A stretch of DNA of 23,431 nucleotides from an uncultured Collinsella sp. (GCA_900540995.1 UQHO01000034.1:1-23431), one strand, 5' to 3'. Counted from the stretch's first letter, positions 15,539-23,342 are shown. Translations and numbers: made by a program. Notes: generated by a model from the letters alone, not told the origin.

Positions 15539-15568
15539 ATTGTAAAACATGTTGTTTAAACATGTACA
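15539..15568 (-). promoter_or_regulatory. malQ promoter with GntR operator site 5
   Basis: On the minus strand a -10 TACAAT (+ strand 15539-15544) lies 18 bp from a weak -35 TGTACA (15563-15568). The operator TTGTTTAAACAT (15552-15563) fills the spacer and contains a perfect 10-bp palindrome TGTTTAAACA. The leader to the malQ ATG is about 80 nt. Confidence 0.6.
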
Positions 15569-15617
15569 GGCAAGATAAAAAAGTTGGTCGATTTTCGGCG
15601 AATGGCTACATGCCATG

Positions 15618-15651
15618 AAAAAGCCCCGACCTCACAACGTGAGATCGGGGC
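15618..15651 (-). terminator. Terminator of galE
   Basis: On the minus strand GCCCCGATCTCAC pairs with GTGAGGTCGGGGC (13 positions, one G-T) around a 3-nt loop, followed by TTTTT. It lies 22 bp after the galE stop and separates galE from malQ. Confidence 0.92.
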
Positions 15652-15673
15652 AAGAACGGTATGTAGGTTTTTG

Positions 15674-16735
15674 CTACTCGGCGTCGGCGAAGCCGTTGGG
15701 GTTGTGGCTCTGCCAGTTCCAGCTATCGCGGCACATGTCCGCGATGTCGTACTGGGCCTTCCAGCCCATCATGCGCTCGGCCTTGGAGGCATCGCACCAG
15801 TTGGCAGCGATGTCGCCGGCGCGGCGCTCGCGGATCACGTAGGGCAGCTCCTTGCCACAAGCCTTGGAGAAGGCGGCGACGACCTCGAGTACCGAGGTGC
15901 CGGTGCCGGTGCCCAGGTTAAAGATCTCGACGCCGGTCTTGCCGTTCATCCAGTTAAGGGCGGCAACGTGACCAGAGGCCAGATCGCACACGTGGATGTA
16001 GTCGCGCACGCCGGTGCCGTCGGGGGTGGGGTAGTCGTTGCCAAAGACCTGAACGGCCTCGAGCTTGCCCACGGCGACCTGGGCGACATAGGGCACCAGG
16101 TTGTTGGGGATGCCCTTGGGGTCCTCGCCGATCAGGCCCGACGGATGAGCGCCGATGGGGTTGAAGTAACGGAGCAGCACGACGTCCCACTCGGGGTCGG
16201 CGGTGTGGACGTCCATAAGGATCTGCTCGATCATCCACTTGGTCCAGCCATAGGGGTTGGTTGCGGGCTTCTTGGGATCTTCCTCGGTGACGGGCGGGTT
16301 GTCCGGGTCGCCGTAGACGGTCGAGGAGCTCGAGAAGATGATGGACTTGCAGCCATGGTTGCGCATGACGTCGATGAGCACCAGGGTGTTCTCGATGTTG
16401 TTGTGATAGTACTCGACGGGCTTGCTCACCGACTCGCCGACGGCCTTAAAGCCGGCAAAGTGGATGACACGGTCGATCTGATGGGTATCGAAGATCTTGT
16501 TCATCGCATCGCGGTCGAGCACGTTGGCCTCGTAGAAGGTGAGGTTCTTGGCGGCCTCGTCGCCCACGATGGTCTTGACGCGGTCGACGGCGACGGCGCT
16601 GGAGTTGGAGAGATCATCGACGATGACGACCTGGTAGCCACCCTCGAGCAGCTGAACGACGGTGTGCGAGCCGATAAAGCCGGCGCCACCGGTAACGAGG
16701 ACACAGGTGTCTTTGGGGTCGAGTGCTTTGGACAT
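15674..16735 (-). CDS. galE: UDP-glucose 4-epimerase
   Basis: A 353-residue short-chain dehydrogenase/reductase-family enzyme that interconverts UDP-glucose and UDP-galactose with bound NAD. The nucleotide-binding motif TGGAGFIGSH is at 15-24, followed by VDDLSNS at 40-46. The active-site Ser is in SSSSTVYG (135-142), and the Tyr-Lys pair is Y162 and K166 in NPYGWTKWMIE. Length matches the bacterial family. GGAG lies upstream of the ATG at a normal distance. It has its own promoter and terminator, so it is probably a single-gene unit; no other Leloir gene is in the window. It may serve galactose use or cell-surface sugar synthesis. Confidence 0.95.
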   Translation of the reverse strand: MSKALDPKDTCVLVTGGAGFIGSHTVVQLLEGGYQVVIVDDLSNSSAVAVDRVKTIVGDEAAKNLTFYEANVLDRDAMNKIFDTHQIDRVIHFAGFKAVGESVSKPVEYYHNNIENTLVLIDVMRNHGCKSIIFSSSSTVYGDPDNPPVTEEDPKKPATNPYGWTKWMIEQILMDVHTADPEWDVVLLRYFNPIGAHPSGLIGEDPKGIPNNLVPYVAQVAVGKLEAVQVFGNDYPTPDGTGVRDYIHVCDLASGHVAALNWMNGKTGVEIFNLGTGTGTSVLEVVAAFSKACGKELPYVIRERRAGDIAANWCDASKAERMMGWKAQYDIADMCRDSWNWQSHNPNGFADAE

Positions 16736-16772
16736 GTAGTCTCCTATCGAATCAGGAACACTTCTTCAGGGG

Positions 16773-16778
16773 AGTATA
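16773..16778 (-). promoter_or_regulatory. Probable galE promoter -10
   Basis: The minus strand reads TATACT, 5 of 6 to consensus, 38 bp upstream of the galE ATG. No strong -35 is visible. The rest of the 266-bp gap up to the next gene shows no other clear element apart from A+T-rich sequence with a TATAAA near 16975 that may serve the plus-strand hydrolase gene. Confidence 0.4.
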
Positions 16779-17001
16779 GCGCAGGCAGGGACGCCCAAAT
16801 CGTGCGCTGTAGGAAAAGCGGAGGATTGTGCCAACGTACTCATAGAAGAGCTTGCGTACGCATAACCTGATCTTTGACATTTGCTTACGAGCCGCTGACC
16901 TTGTAGTTTCCTGCCGTTCGTGGAAATCGTTGGGACGCGCCATATGTACGCTAATATGTATGAGTTGAGCGACATATAAATAAACATGTAACGGAGTACA
17001 T

Positions 17002-18207
17002 ATGTCACCAAACAGCGATTCCATCTTTACTCAGGAGCTCTCGCGCCGCACCGCCCTCAAGGCCCTGTTCGGCGCCGCTTCTGCTGCAGTTCTTTTTGGC
17101 CTGCCTGCCCGCGCCCATGCTGCCGAGGCCAGCCAGGAAACCACCGACAAACTGAATGCCGCCCAGGCCCAGCTCGACGAGGTCCAGGCCCAGCTTGATA
17201 GCATCGCTAACGAGTATGCGGCGCTCGCTAACAAGAACGCTCAGACACTCAACGATATCGAGGGCGTCCAGGGCCAGATCGACGACACCCAGGAGCAGAT
17301 CGACACCAAGAAGTCAGAGCTCAAGAAGAAGCGTAACGAGCTTTCCGATCGTGTGGCGGCAAGCTACAAGTCGGGTGGCACCAACATCCTGTCGTTGCTG
17401 CTCGCTTCTGGTTCGTTTGAGGAACTCGTCGCCAACGCGCATTACGTCGAGAAGATCAACAAGAGCGACCGTGACGCCATCGAGGACATCCAGACCATCC
17501 AGCAAGAGCTCGATACACAGAAGTCCGAGCTTGAGTCGCAAAAAGCCGACTTGGAGAAGCTCAAGGACCAGCAGACTGCTCAGATGCGGGACATGCAGGC
17601 CAAGCAGCAGGAGGTCCAGACGGTTCTGAACGGCCTCTCCGACGATGTCAAGGAGCTCATGGCCCAGCGCGATTCCGAGATTCTTGCTGCCGCCCAGGCC
17701 GAGGAGGCTGCCAAGAAGGCTGCCGCTGCCGCGGCTGCCGCAAACAAGAACAATTCCTACTCGGGTGGTTCAAGCTCGGGTGGCGGTTCGTATGCGCCCG
17801 GAACTCCGCAACAGAATGCCGGCTCGGGCAAGCAACAGGCCGTCGTCAACGCTTGCTATTCCACGCCCTCGCCTGGCCAGAACTGGTGCGCGGCGTGGGT
17901 CACCAACGTCTTCCGCAACGCTGGCGTTGGTTACTTTGGCGGCAACGCGTGCGACATGTTTAACGCATGGTGCTATAGCTCCGATCGTTCGGCGCTGCAG
18001 GTGGGCATGATTGTTGCCGACTCATCGCATAGCGGTACCGGCATGCCGGGCCTGATCTATGGCCACGTGGGCATCTACGTTGGCGGCGGCATCGTTATGA
18101 GTAACGAGGGCGCCATCACGTCGAGGTCGCTTGACTCGTTCATTGGGTTCTACGGCACTGGCTCTGGCGTGCGCTGGGGCTGGCTTGGCGGTATTGCGCT
18201 GTCGTAA
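17002..18207 (+). CDS. Secreted coiled-coil cell-wall hydrolase, PcsB/CwlO-like with CHAP-type domain
   Basis: A 401-residue exported protein. The N-terminus has a twin-arginine-like signal (LSRRTALK, R15 and R16), a hydrophobic stretch, and a likely cleavage after AHA near residue 40. Residues about 45-240 form long coiled coils with regular Glu, Gln, Lys and Leu repeats, like PcsB and CwlO, which are activated by FtsEX at division sites. A Gly/Ser linker follows. The C-terminal domain is a cysteine peptidase/amidase of the CHAP or NlpC/P60 kind, with C296 in NWCAAWV, H355 in YGHVGIYV and possibly N368. The presumed role is cutting peptidoglycan peptides during growth or separation. CGGAG precedes the ATG. 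The protein is followed by the complete structured repeat and then a terminator. The exact family of the catalytic domain is not settled. Confidence 0.85.
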   Translation: MSPNSDSIFTQELSRRTALKALFGAASAAVLFGLPARAHAAEASQETTDKLNAAQAQLDEVQAQLDSIANEYAALANKNAQTLNDIEGVQGQIDDTQEQIDTKKSELKKKRNELSDRVAASYKSGGTNILSLLLASGSFEELVANAHYVEKINKSDRDAIEDIQTIQQELDTQKSELESQKADLEKLKDQQTAQMRDMQAKQQEVQTVLNGLSDDVKELMAQRDSEILAAAQAEEAAKKAAAAAAAANKNNSYSGGSSSGGGSYAPGTPQQNAGSGKQQAVVNACYSTPSPGQNWCAAWVTNVFRNAGVGYFGGNACDMFNAWCYSSDRSALQVGMIVADSSHSGTGMPGLIYGHVGIYVGGGIVMSNEGAITSRSLDSFIGFYGTGSGVRWGWLGGIALS

Positions 18208-18226
18208 CGGCGGTTTGAAGTAAGTT

Positions 18227-18357
18227 GGTCCGTGGCTGCCCGAAAGGCATTAGGTTGCCTGCTCGGACAGTCCTGCTCGCACGGAGAGCACATTAAGTGC
18301 TCTCCGGCTCGTGCGGAACTCGCGATCAACCTAATGCCTTTCGGGCAGCCACGGACC
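18227..18357 (+). repeat. Structured repeat, copy 2, with 31-bp perfect inverted arms
   Basis: The left arm 18227-18257 and right arm 18327-18357 are perfect reverse complements over 31 nt. They enclose a 69-nt core closely related to bases 5-73. The core holds the hairpin GGAGAGCAC (18283-18291), ATTAA, GTGCTCTCC (18297-18305), and its 3' side ends in GTGCGGAACTCGCGAT as in copy 1. Just after the right arm, GGACC (18353-18357) can also pair with GGTCC (18362-18366) around TCTCG, so two exclusive folds are possible. It lies between the hydrolase stop and that gene's terminator, so it would be transcribed in the 3' UTR. It may be a non-coding RNA or a mobile palindromic element. Confidence 0.75.
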
Positions 18358-18410
18358 TCTCGGGTCCAATACGTCACACACCGGATTGGTTTATCTGAAT
18401 TAATATGGCG

Positions 18411-18437
18411 AAGGCCCCTTTCGGGGCCTTCTTTTTT
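18411..18437 (+). terminator. Terminator after the hydrolase and structured repeat
   Basis: AAGGCCCC and GGGGCCTT form a perfect 8-bp stem with a 4-nt loop, followed by C and six T. It reads on the plus strand and its T-run touches the murB stop codon from the other strand. Confidence 0.9.
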
Positions 18438-19398
18438 ATAGGAATTCGCCTACTCGGTGAACTTCGGGTTCTAGGTCTACGTCGAACTGCTCTTTGACTT
18501 TGGCTTGGATGTCGCGGATGAGTTCGTCGACGTCGGCTGCAGTGGCGTGGCCGGCGTTGACGATGAATCCGCAATGTTTTTCGCTCACCTGGGCGCCGCC
18601 GACGGCGTGGCCGCGCAGGCCGGCGTCCATGATGAGCTTGCCGGCAAAGTGGCCCTCGGGACGCTTGAAGGTGGAGCCGGCGCTCGGCATGTCGAGCGGC
18701 TGCTTGTCTTCGCGGCGCTGGCGGTAGTCGTCCATGTCGGCCTTGATCATCGCGGCGTTGCCCGGGGCGAGGTTGAAGGTTGCCGAGAGCACGATAAAGC
18801 CGTCGTCGGCAATGCGGCTCTTGCGATAACCCAGGTTGAGCTCGTCGACATCGAACTCGATGATATTGCCGCTGCCGCGGGTGCCGTCGTCGAGCATGCG
18901 AGCGGGCTTGTAGACCCGCACGGACTCCAGCACGTCGGCCATGCAGGCACCGTAGGCACCGGCGTTCATGTAGCAGGCGCCGCCGACCGATCCAGGGATA
19001 CCCGAGATGGGCTCCATGCCGGTGAGACTGGCCTCGGCTGCCGCCGCGGCGACATCGGAAAGCAAGGCGCCGGCTGCCGCCGTGACGTGCGTGCCGTTGA
19101 CCGTAATGTCGGAGAGGCCTTCGCCCAGCGCCACGACGACGCCGCGGATGCCCTTGTCACCGACGAGCAAGTCGGAGCCGTTGCCCACGATGGTGAGGGG
19201 CAGGTCGCAGCGATAGCAGGTATCGAGCGTGGCGACGAGGCCCTGCTCGGTATCGGGCGTGACAAAGACGTCGGCCGGGCCGCCGATCTTGAACGTGGTG
19301 TGCTCGCGCATGGGCTCGCTCATCAGCACGTTGTCCTCGCCGGCAACGCCAGCGAGCGCGCAGAGCAGGTCCTCGTTAAAAAAGTCGTTTTCGTGCAT
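18436..19398 (-). CDS. murB: UDP-N-acetylenolpyruvoylglucosamine reductase
   Basis: A 320-residue FAD enzyme that reduces UDP-GlcNAc-enolpyruvate to UDP-MurNAc with NADPH, the second committed step of peptidoglycan precursor synthesis. Family features are visible: the N-terminal TTFKIGGPAD, VVGNGSDLL-type FAD-binding segment, GIPGSVGGACYMNAGAYG, and PSAGSTFKRPEGHFAGKLI, which contains the proton-donor Ser; a conserved Glu is in EPEVHRVGEF near the end. The layout fits the shorter type II form. The ATG at 19398 is chosen because GGCGG lies about 8 nt upstream and the product then has normal length; an open frame continues to 19497 but is not needed. It is divergent from the LacI-type regulator and is probably transcribed alone. 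Confidence 0.95.
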   Translation of the reverse strand: MHENDFFNEDLLCALAGVAGEDNVLMSEPMREHTTFKIGGPADVFVTPDTEQGLVATLDTCYRCDLPLTIVGNGSDLLVGDKGIRGVVVALGEGLSDITVNGTHVTAAAGALLSDVAAAAAEASLTGMEPISGIPGSVGGACYMNAGAYGACMADVLESVRVYKPARMLDDGTRGSGNIIEFDVDELNLGYRKSRIADDGFIVLSATFNLAPGNAAMIKADMDDYRQRREDKQPLDMPSAGSTFKRPEGHFAGKLIMDAGLRGHAVGGAQVSEKHCGFIVNAGHATAADVDELIRDIQAKVKEQFDVDLEPEVHRVGEFL

Positions 19399-19540
19399 AC
19401 GAATATCCGCCTTTTGGTGGTTGTTGTCATCAATCGATTGCAATATACCCCACCTGGACGGATTTGGTGCGCTGACGGCGATAAAACAGCCGTCCACCGG
19501 ATTGGTAAAGTGTTTATCACCGAGGTAGAGGGGTAGTCGC

Positions 19541-19546
19541 TATACT
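19541..19546 (+). promoter_or_regulatory. Probable -10 of the LacI-type regulator gene
   Basis: TATACT lies 35 bp upstream of the ATG at 19582. No clear -35 is seen and no AAAACGTTTT operator is present here, so autoregulation through that site is not apparent. Confidence 0.4.
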
Positions 19547-19581
19547 TTCAAGAGATTGCGCGTAAACCCGGAAGGAGCGAG

Positions 19582-20610
19582 ATGGCCAACAAAGTCACCC
19601 TCAAGCAGATCGCCCAGGAGGTGGGGCTTTCCCCCTCGTCGGTCTCGCTTGTGCTCAATAATCGGCCCTGTCGCATCTCGGAAGAAAACCGCAAACTCAT
19701 CAAGGAGGTCGCGGCGCGCAACCACTATGTTCCTAACCAGATTGCGCGTAGCCTGGTCATGCGCGAGTCGCGCACCCTGGGCCTTATCGTCCCTAACATC
19801 GAGAGCCGCTTTTTTGCCTCGCTTGCCGGCAGCTTGGAAAAGCGCTGCCGCGAGGACGGTTACGCGCTCTTTATTACCAGCTCGGGTGGAAGCGCCGATG
19901 ACGATTTGGAACTGCTGCGTCAGCTGGTGACGCGCGGCGTCGACGGCGTCTTTCTGGTGGTGGGTGACGAGTTCTCCGACGATCGCGCCCTGCGCGAGGA
20001 GGTGAGCCATCTGCCTATCCCTGCCGTGATGGTCGACCGTGCCATTGAGGGGCTCGAGTGCGACAAGGTGATGTTCGACCACGAGATGGGCGGCTACATG
20101 GCCACGCGGTATCTGATTGAGCAGGGTCATCGCCGCATCGCCTGTCTGGTTAACGCGCGTCGCTCCAATACGGGCCGCAAGCGACTCGCCGGTTACGAGC
20201 GCGCGCTGCGCGAGGTGGGACTGTCCATCGACGCACGCCTGGAGTTTGAGAGCGAGTACTACATCCCGAGTGCCTACGAGGCCTCGGAGGCCGTGCTTGC
20301 AACCGATGCCACCGCCGTGTTCGCAAGCTCGGATAACATTGCCCTCGGTCTGCTCAAGCGCTTGCACGAGATGGGGAAGAGTATCCCGGGCGATATCTCG
20401 GTGGTGAGCTATGACAACTCGGCGGCCGACGTTCTCTTTGAGCCGGCTCTGACCGCGATTGAGCAGGATCCGAGCGTGCTGGCCGAGCATGCCTTTAGCT
20501 GTATGGCAAAACGCTTGGCCGGTAAGGGCGGCAAGCGTGCCGATGAAGTCGTCCTGGAGCCTGTGCTCATCGTGAAGGACAGCGTGCTCAAGGTTACAAA
20601 ACACAACTAA
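19582..20610 (+). CDS. LacI-family transcriptional regulator
   Basis: A 342-residue regulator. The N-terminal helix-turn-helix is VTLKQIAQEVGLSPSSVSLVLN at about residues 5-26, followed by the hinge region around NQIARSLVM. Residues about 60-335 are a periplasmic-binding-protein-like effector domain with GLIVPNIESRFFASL, DGVFLV, VMVDR and FASSDNIALGLL. AAGGAG precedes the ATG. The next gene on the same strand encodes phosphoketolase, and the 203-bp gap between them holds two copies of AAAACGTTTT, a typical LacI-type half-symmetric site. The protein therefore most likely controls the phosphoketolase gene. The effector is not deducible; a pentose or sugar phosphate would fit. Confidence 0.93.
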   Translation: MANKVTLKQIAQEVGLSPSSVSLVLNNRPCRISEENRKLIKEVAARNHYVPNQIARSLVMRESRTLGLIVPNIESRFFASLAGSLEKRCREDGYALFITSSGGSADDDLELLRQLVTRGVDGVFLVVGDEFSDDRALREEVSHLPIPAVMVDRAIEGLECDKVMFDHEMGGYMATRYLIEQGHRRIACLVNARRSNTGRKRLAGYERALREVGLSIDARLEFESEYYIPSAYEASEAVLATDATAVFASSDNIALGLLKRLHEMGKSIPGDISVVSYDNSAADVLFEPALTAIEQDPSVLAEHAFSCMAKRLAGKGGKRADEVVLEPVLIVKDSVLKVTKHN

Positions 20611-20712
20611 ACGCGTTTGTCGATTTGCATATCAGGAATATGAAGAACTTGTGACAAATAATGTCGCAGGCCAATGTCTGGTTTTGTCAGGTTAATGGCG
20701 AACCGGAATGAT

Positions 20713-20744
20713 AAAACGTTTTTTCATACTGATAAAACGTTTTA
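20713..20744. promoter_or_regulatory. Two LacI-type operators before the phosphoketolase gene
   Basis: AAAACGTTTT occurs at 20713-20722 and 20734-20743; each is preceded by GAT, and the second extends to the palindrome TAAAACGTTTTA. Centres are 21 bp apart, two helical turns, so two dimers could bind the same face. The second site falls between the likely -35 and -10. A related AAACGCGTTT lies at 20609-20618, overlapping the regulator's stop codon. Confidence 0.75.
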
Positions 20745-20749
20745 GCAAA

Positions 20750-20755
20750 TATACT
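20750..20755 (+). promoter_or_regulatory. Probable phosphoketolase promoter -10
   Basis: TATACT, 5 of 6 to consensus, lies 6 bp after the second operator. A weak -35 (TACTGA, 20727-20732) is 17 bp upstream. Transcription would start near 20762, leaving a leader of about 50 nt. Confidence 0.5.
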
Positions 20756-20791
20756 TGTCCCAACGAAAGGTCGCCATATCGGAGGGTGACC

Positions 20792-20821
20792 ATGCAGCGA
20801 AGGGACATAAACAATGGCTAA
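20792..20821 (+). CDS. Nine-codon upstream ORF overlapping the phosphoketolase start
   Basis: ATG at 20792 opens the frame MQRRDINNG and stops with TAA at 20819-20821, overlapping the phosphoketolase ATG (20814) by 8 nt in another frame. The ribosome site GGAGGG lies 5 nt before this ATG and is stronger than the one for the main gene (GAAGGGA). It may couple translation or act as a leader. Expression is not proven; it could be chance. Confidence 0.4.
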   Translation: MQRRDINNG

Positions 20822-23342
20822 AACTCTGGGAACGCCATGGCAAAAGCTGAGACACGAGGTGCCGGCTTCCGAGCTCGAGGGTGTCGATCTGTATTGGCGC
20901 GCATCGAACTACCTGTCCGTCGGCCAGATCTACCTTCGCTCCAACCCGCTGATGCGCACCGACTTTGTCGATGAGAAAACCGGTGAGGTGCGCGACTTTG
21001 GTCGCCCGGACGTTAAGCACCGCCTGGTCGGTCACTGGGGCACCACGCCCGGCATCAACTTCCTGTTCGGTCATGTCAACCGCCTCATCGCCGATCACAA
21101 CCAGAATGCTATCTTCTTGATGGGCCCTGGTCACGGTGGCCCCGCCGGTACTGCTCAGTCGCTGCTCGACGGTACTTACCGCGAGATTCGCCCCGACATC
21201 ACCAATGACGAGGCCGGCCTACAGAAGTTCTTCCGCCAGTTCTCCTATCCCGGCGGCATCCCGAGTCACTTTGCGCCCGAGACGCCCGGTTCCATCCACG
21301 AGGGCGGCGAGCTCGGCTACACGCTCAGCCACGCCTACGGCGCCGTCATGGACAACCCGAGCCTGCTGGCCGTGGCCGTGGTGGGCGACGGCGAGTCCGA
21401 GACCGGTCCGCTCGCGACCTCTTGGCAGTCCAACAAGCTCGTGAATCCGGCAACCGACGGTATCGTTCTGCCGATCCTGCACCTCAACGGCTACAAGATC
21501 GCCAACCCCACCATCCTCGCCCGCGTGTCCGACGAAGAGCTCACCAAGTTCTTTGAGGGCATGGGCTATAAACCGCATTTCTTTGTCGCCGGCTTTGACG
21601 ACGAGAGCCATGCGAGCATTCACGAGCGTTTCGCCGCCCTGTTCGAGCAGGTCTTTGACGAGATCTGCGACATCAAGGCCGCCGCACAGGCCCAAGCTGC
21701 CGCGGGCGAGACCGTGGTCCGCCCGGCCTATCCCATGATCGTGTTCCGTACGCCCAAAGGTTGGACCTGCCCCAAGCAGATTGACGGCAAGAAGACCGAG
21801 GACTCCTGGCGCGCCCATCAGGTGCCGCTCGCGAGCGCCAAAGACACCCACGAGCACTTCCGCGTGCTGCGCGAGTGGCTGCGCTCCTACAAGCCCGAGG
21901 AGCTCTTTACGCCCGAGGGTCAGGTGCGCCCCGAGGTGACGGCCTTTATGCCGACCGGCGAGCTGCGCATCGGCGCCAACCCCAACGCGAACGGCGGCAA
22001 GGTGCGCCGCGAGCTCGAGCTGCCCGATATTCATGCCCACGAGGTCCCCGTCGCAACTAATGGTCATGGCTGGGGCTCCACCGAGGCCGCCCGCGTCTTT
22101 GGTGAGTACACCGCCGACGTCCTGGCAAATAACATGGACGACTTCCGCATCTTTGGTCCCGACGAGACCGCTTCCAACCGCCTGCAGGATGCCTACAAGG
22201 TGACTAAGAAGCAGTGGGACGCCGGCTTCTACGAGGACGAGGCCAACGACGAGCTGCTGGCAGGTTCCGGTAAGGTTGTCGAGCAGCTGTCCGAGCACCA
22301 GTGCGAGGGCTTCCTCGAGGCCTACGTGCTTACCGGCCGCTCCGGCGTGTGGAGCTCCTACGAGAGCTTTGTCCACGTGGTCGATTCCATGGTCAACCAG
22401 CACTGCAAGTGGCTCGAGGCCACCAAGCGCGAGATTCCGTGGCGTGCCCCCATCAGCGGCCTCAACATTTTGCTGTCGAGCCATGTCTGGCGCCAGGACC
22501 ACAACGGTTTCTCTCACCAGGATCCCGGCTTTATCGACCTGCTGCTCAACAAGGCCAACGACACGCATGTCGTGAATGCTTACTATCCGGCTGACGCCAA
22601 CATGGCGCTTGCTGTGGCCGAGCGTGTTTACCAGTCCACCGACTGCGTCAACGCCATCTTCTGCGGCAAGCAGCCCGCCCCCACTTTCCAGACGGTCGAC
22701 GAGGCCCGCGCCGAGCTCGCCGAGGGCGTTGCGACTTGGGAGTGGGCATCGACCGCCGACTCGCTCGCCGAGGCTGACGTCGTGGTTGCCACGTGCGGCG
22801 ACGTGTCGACGCTCGAGGCTCTGGCTGCAACCGACATGCTGCGTGAGCTGGGCATTAAGGTGCGGTTCGTCAACGTGGTCGATCTGCTCAAGATCCAGAA
22901 CGTCTGCGAGAACGACCAAGCCATTAGCGATGAGCGCTGGACTGAGCTGTTTGGCTGCGGCGATAAGCCCGTGCTCTTTGCATTCCACGCCTATGCTGGC
23001 ACGATTCGCCGTCTGATTTGGAACCGACCCGGCCACGACGCCTTCCGCGTCCACGGCTACGAGGAGAAAGGCTCCACGACAACGCCGTTCGACATGCTGC
23101 GCCTGAACAACATGGACCGTTGGGCACTGGCCGCCGACGTGCTGCGCATGGTTGACGCCGATAAGTTTGCCGAGCAGATTGACGAGTGGGAGGCATTCCG
23201 CACCGAGGCCTTTGAGTTCGCGTGCGATGAGGGCTACGATCACCCGGCCTTCACCGACTGGGTTTGGCCCGACGCCGCAGCCGCAACTGCTGCCGACGGC
23301 GCGCTCTCCGCAACGCAGATGACCGCAGGCGACAACGAGTAG
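20814..23342 (+). CDS. xfp: Xylulose-5-phosphate/fructose-6-phosphate phosphoketolase
   Basis: An 842-residue thiamine diphosphate enzyme. It splits xylulose-5-phosphate, and usually fructose-6-phosphate, with phosphate to acetyl phosphate plus a shorter sugar phosphate. Typical segments are GHWGTTPGINFLFGHVNR, GPGHGGPA, SIHEGGELGYTLSHAYGA, the cofactor motif GDGESETGPLATSW (GDGE at 191-194), and SSHVWRQDHNGFSHQDPG. Length is slightly above the usual 790-830 because of an Ala-rich C-terminal tail. GAAGGGA precedes the ATG. The LacI-type gene upstream and tandem operators in the promoter suggest sugar-dependent control. The sequence alone does not show whether both substrates are used. It links carbohydrate breakdown to acetate and ATP. 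Confidence 0.96.
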   Translation: MAKTLGTPWQKLRHEVPASELEGVDLYWRASNYLSVGQIYLRSNPLMRTDFVDEKTGEVRDFGRPDVKHRLVGHWGTTPGINFLFGHVNRLIADHNQNAIFLMGPGHGGPAGTAQSLLDGTYREIRPDITNDEAGLQKFFRQFSYPGGIPSHFAPETPGSIHEGGELGYTLSHAYGAVMDNPSLLAVAVVGDGESETGPLATSWQSNKLVNPATDGIVLPILHLNGYKIANPTILARVSDEELTKFFEGMGYKPHFFVAGFDDESHASIHERFAALFEQVFDEICDIKAAAQAQAAAGETVVRPAYPMIVFRTPKGWTCPKQIDGKKTEDSWRAHQVPLASAKDTHEHFRVLREWLRSYKPEELFTPEGQVRPEVTAFMPTGELRIGANPNANGGKVRRELELPDIHAHEVPVATNGHGWGSTEAARVFGEYTADVLANNMDDFRIFGPDETASNRLQDAYKVTKKQWDAGFYEDEANDELLAGSGKVVEQLSEHQCEGFLEAYVLTGRSGVWSSYESFVHVVDSMVNQHCKWLEATKREIPWRAPISGLNILLSSHVWRQDHNGFSHQDPGFIDLLLNKANDTHVVNAYYPADANMALAVAERVYQSTDCVNAIFCGKQPAPTFQTVDEARAELAEGVATWEWASTADSLAEADVVVATCGDVSTLEALAATDMLRELGIKVRFVNVVDLLKIQNVCENDQAISDERWTELFGCGDKPVLFAFHAYAGTIRRLIWNRPGHDAFRVHGYEEKGSTTTPFDMLRLNNMDRWALAADVLRMVDADKFAEQIDEWEAFRTEAFEFACDEGYDHPAFTDWVWPDAAAATAADGALSATQMTAGDNE

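Noticed and set aside
16874..16879. TTGACA as a -35 for the hydrolase gene
   Set aside because: No acceptable -10 lies 16-18 bp downstream; the A+T-rich TATAAA near 16975 is a better guess but also lacks a partner.
18227..18357. Possible retron msr-msd RNA
   Set aside because: Paired arms around a structured core look superficially similar, but there is no reverse transcriptase gene and two dispersed copies without one argue against it.
21219..23243. Minus-strand open frame of 674 codons across phosphoketolase
   Set aside because: No recognisable domain; it mirrors the G/C third-position bias of the phosphoketolase gene, which has full family motifs.
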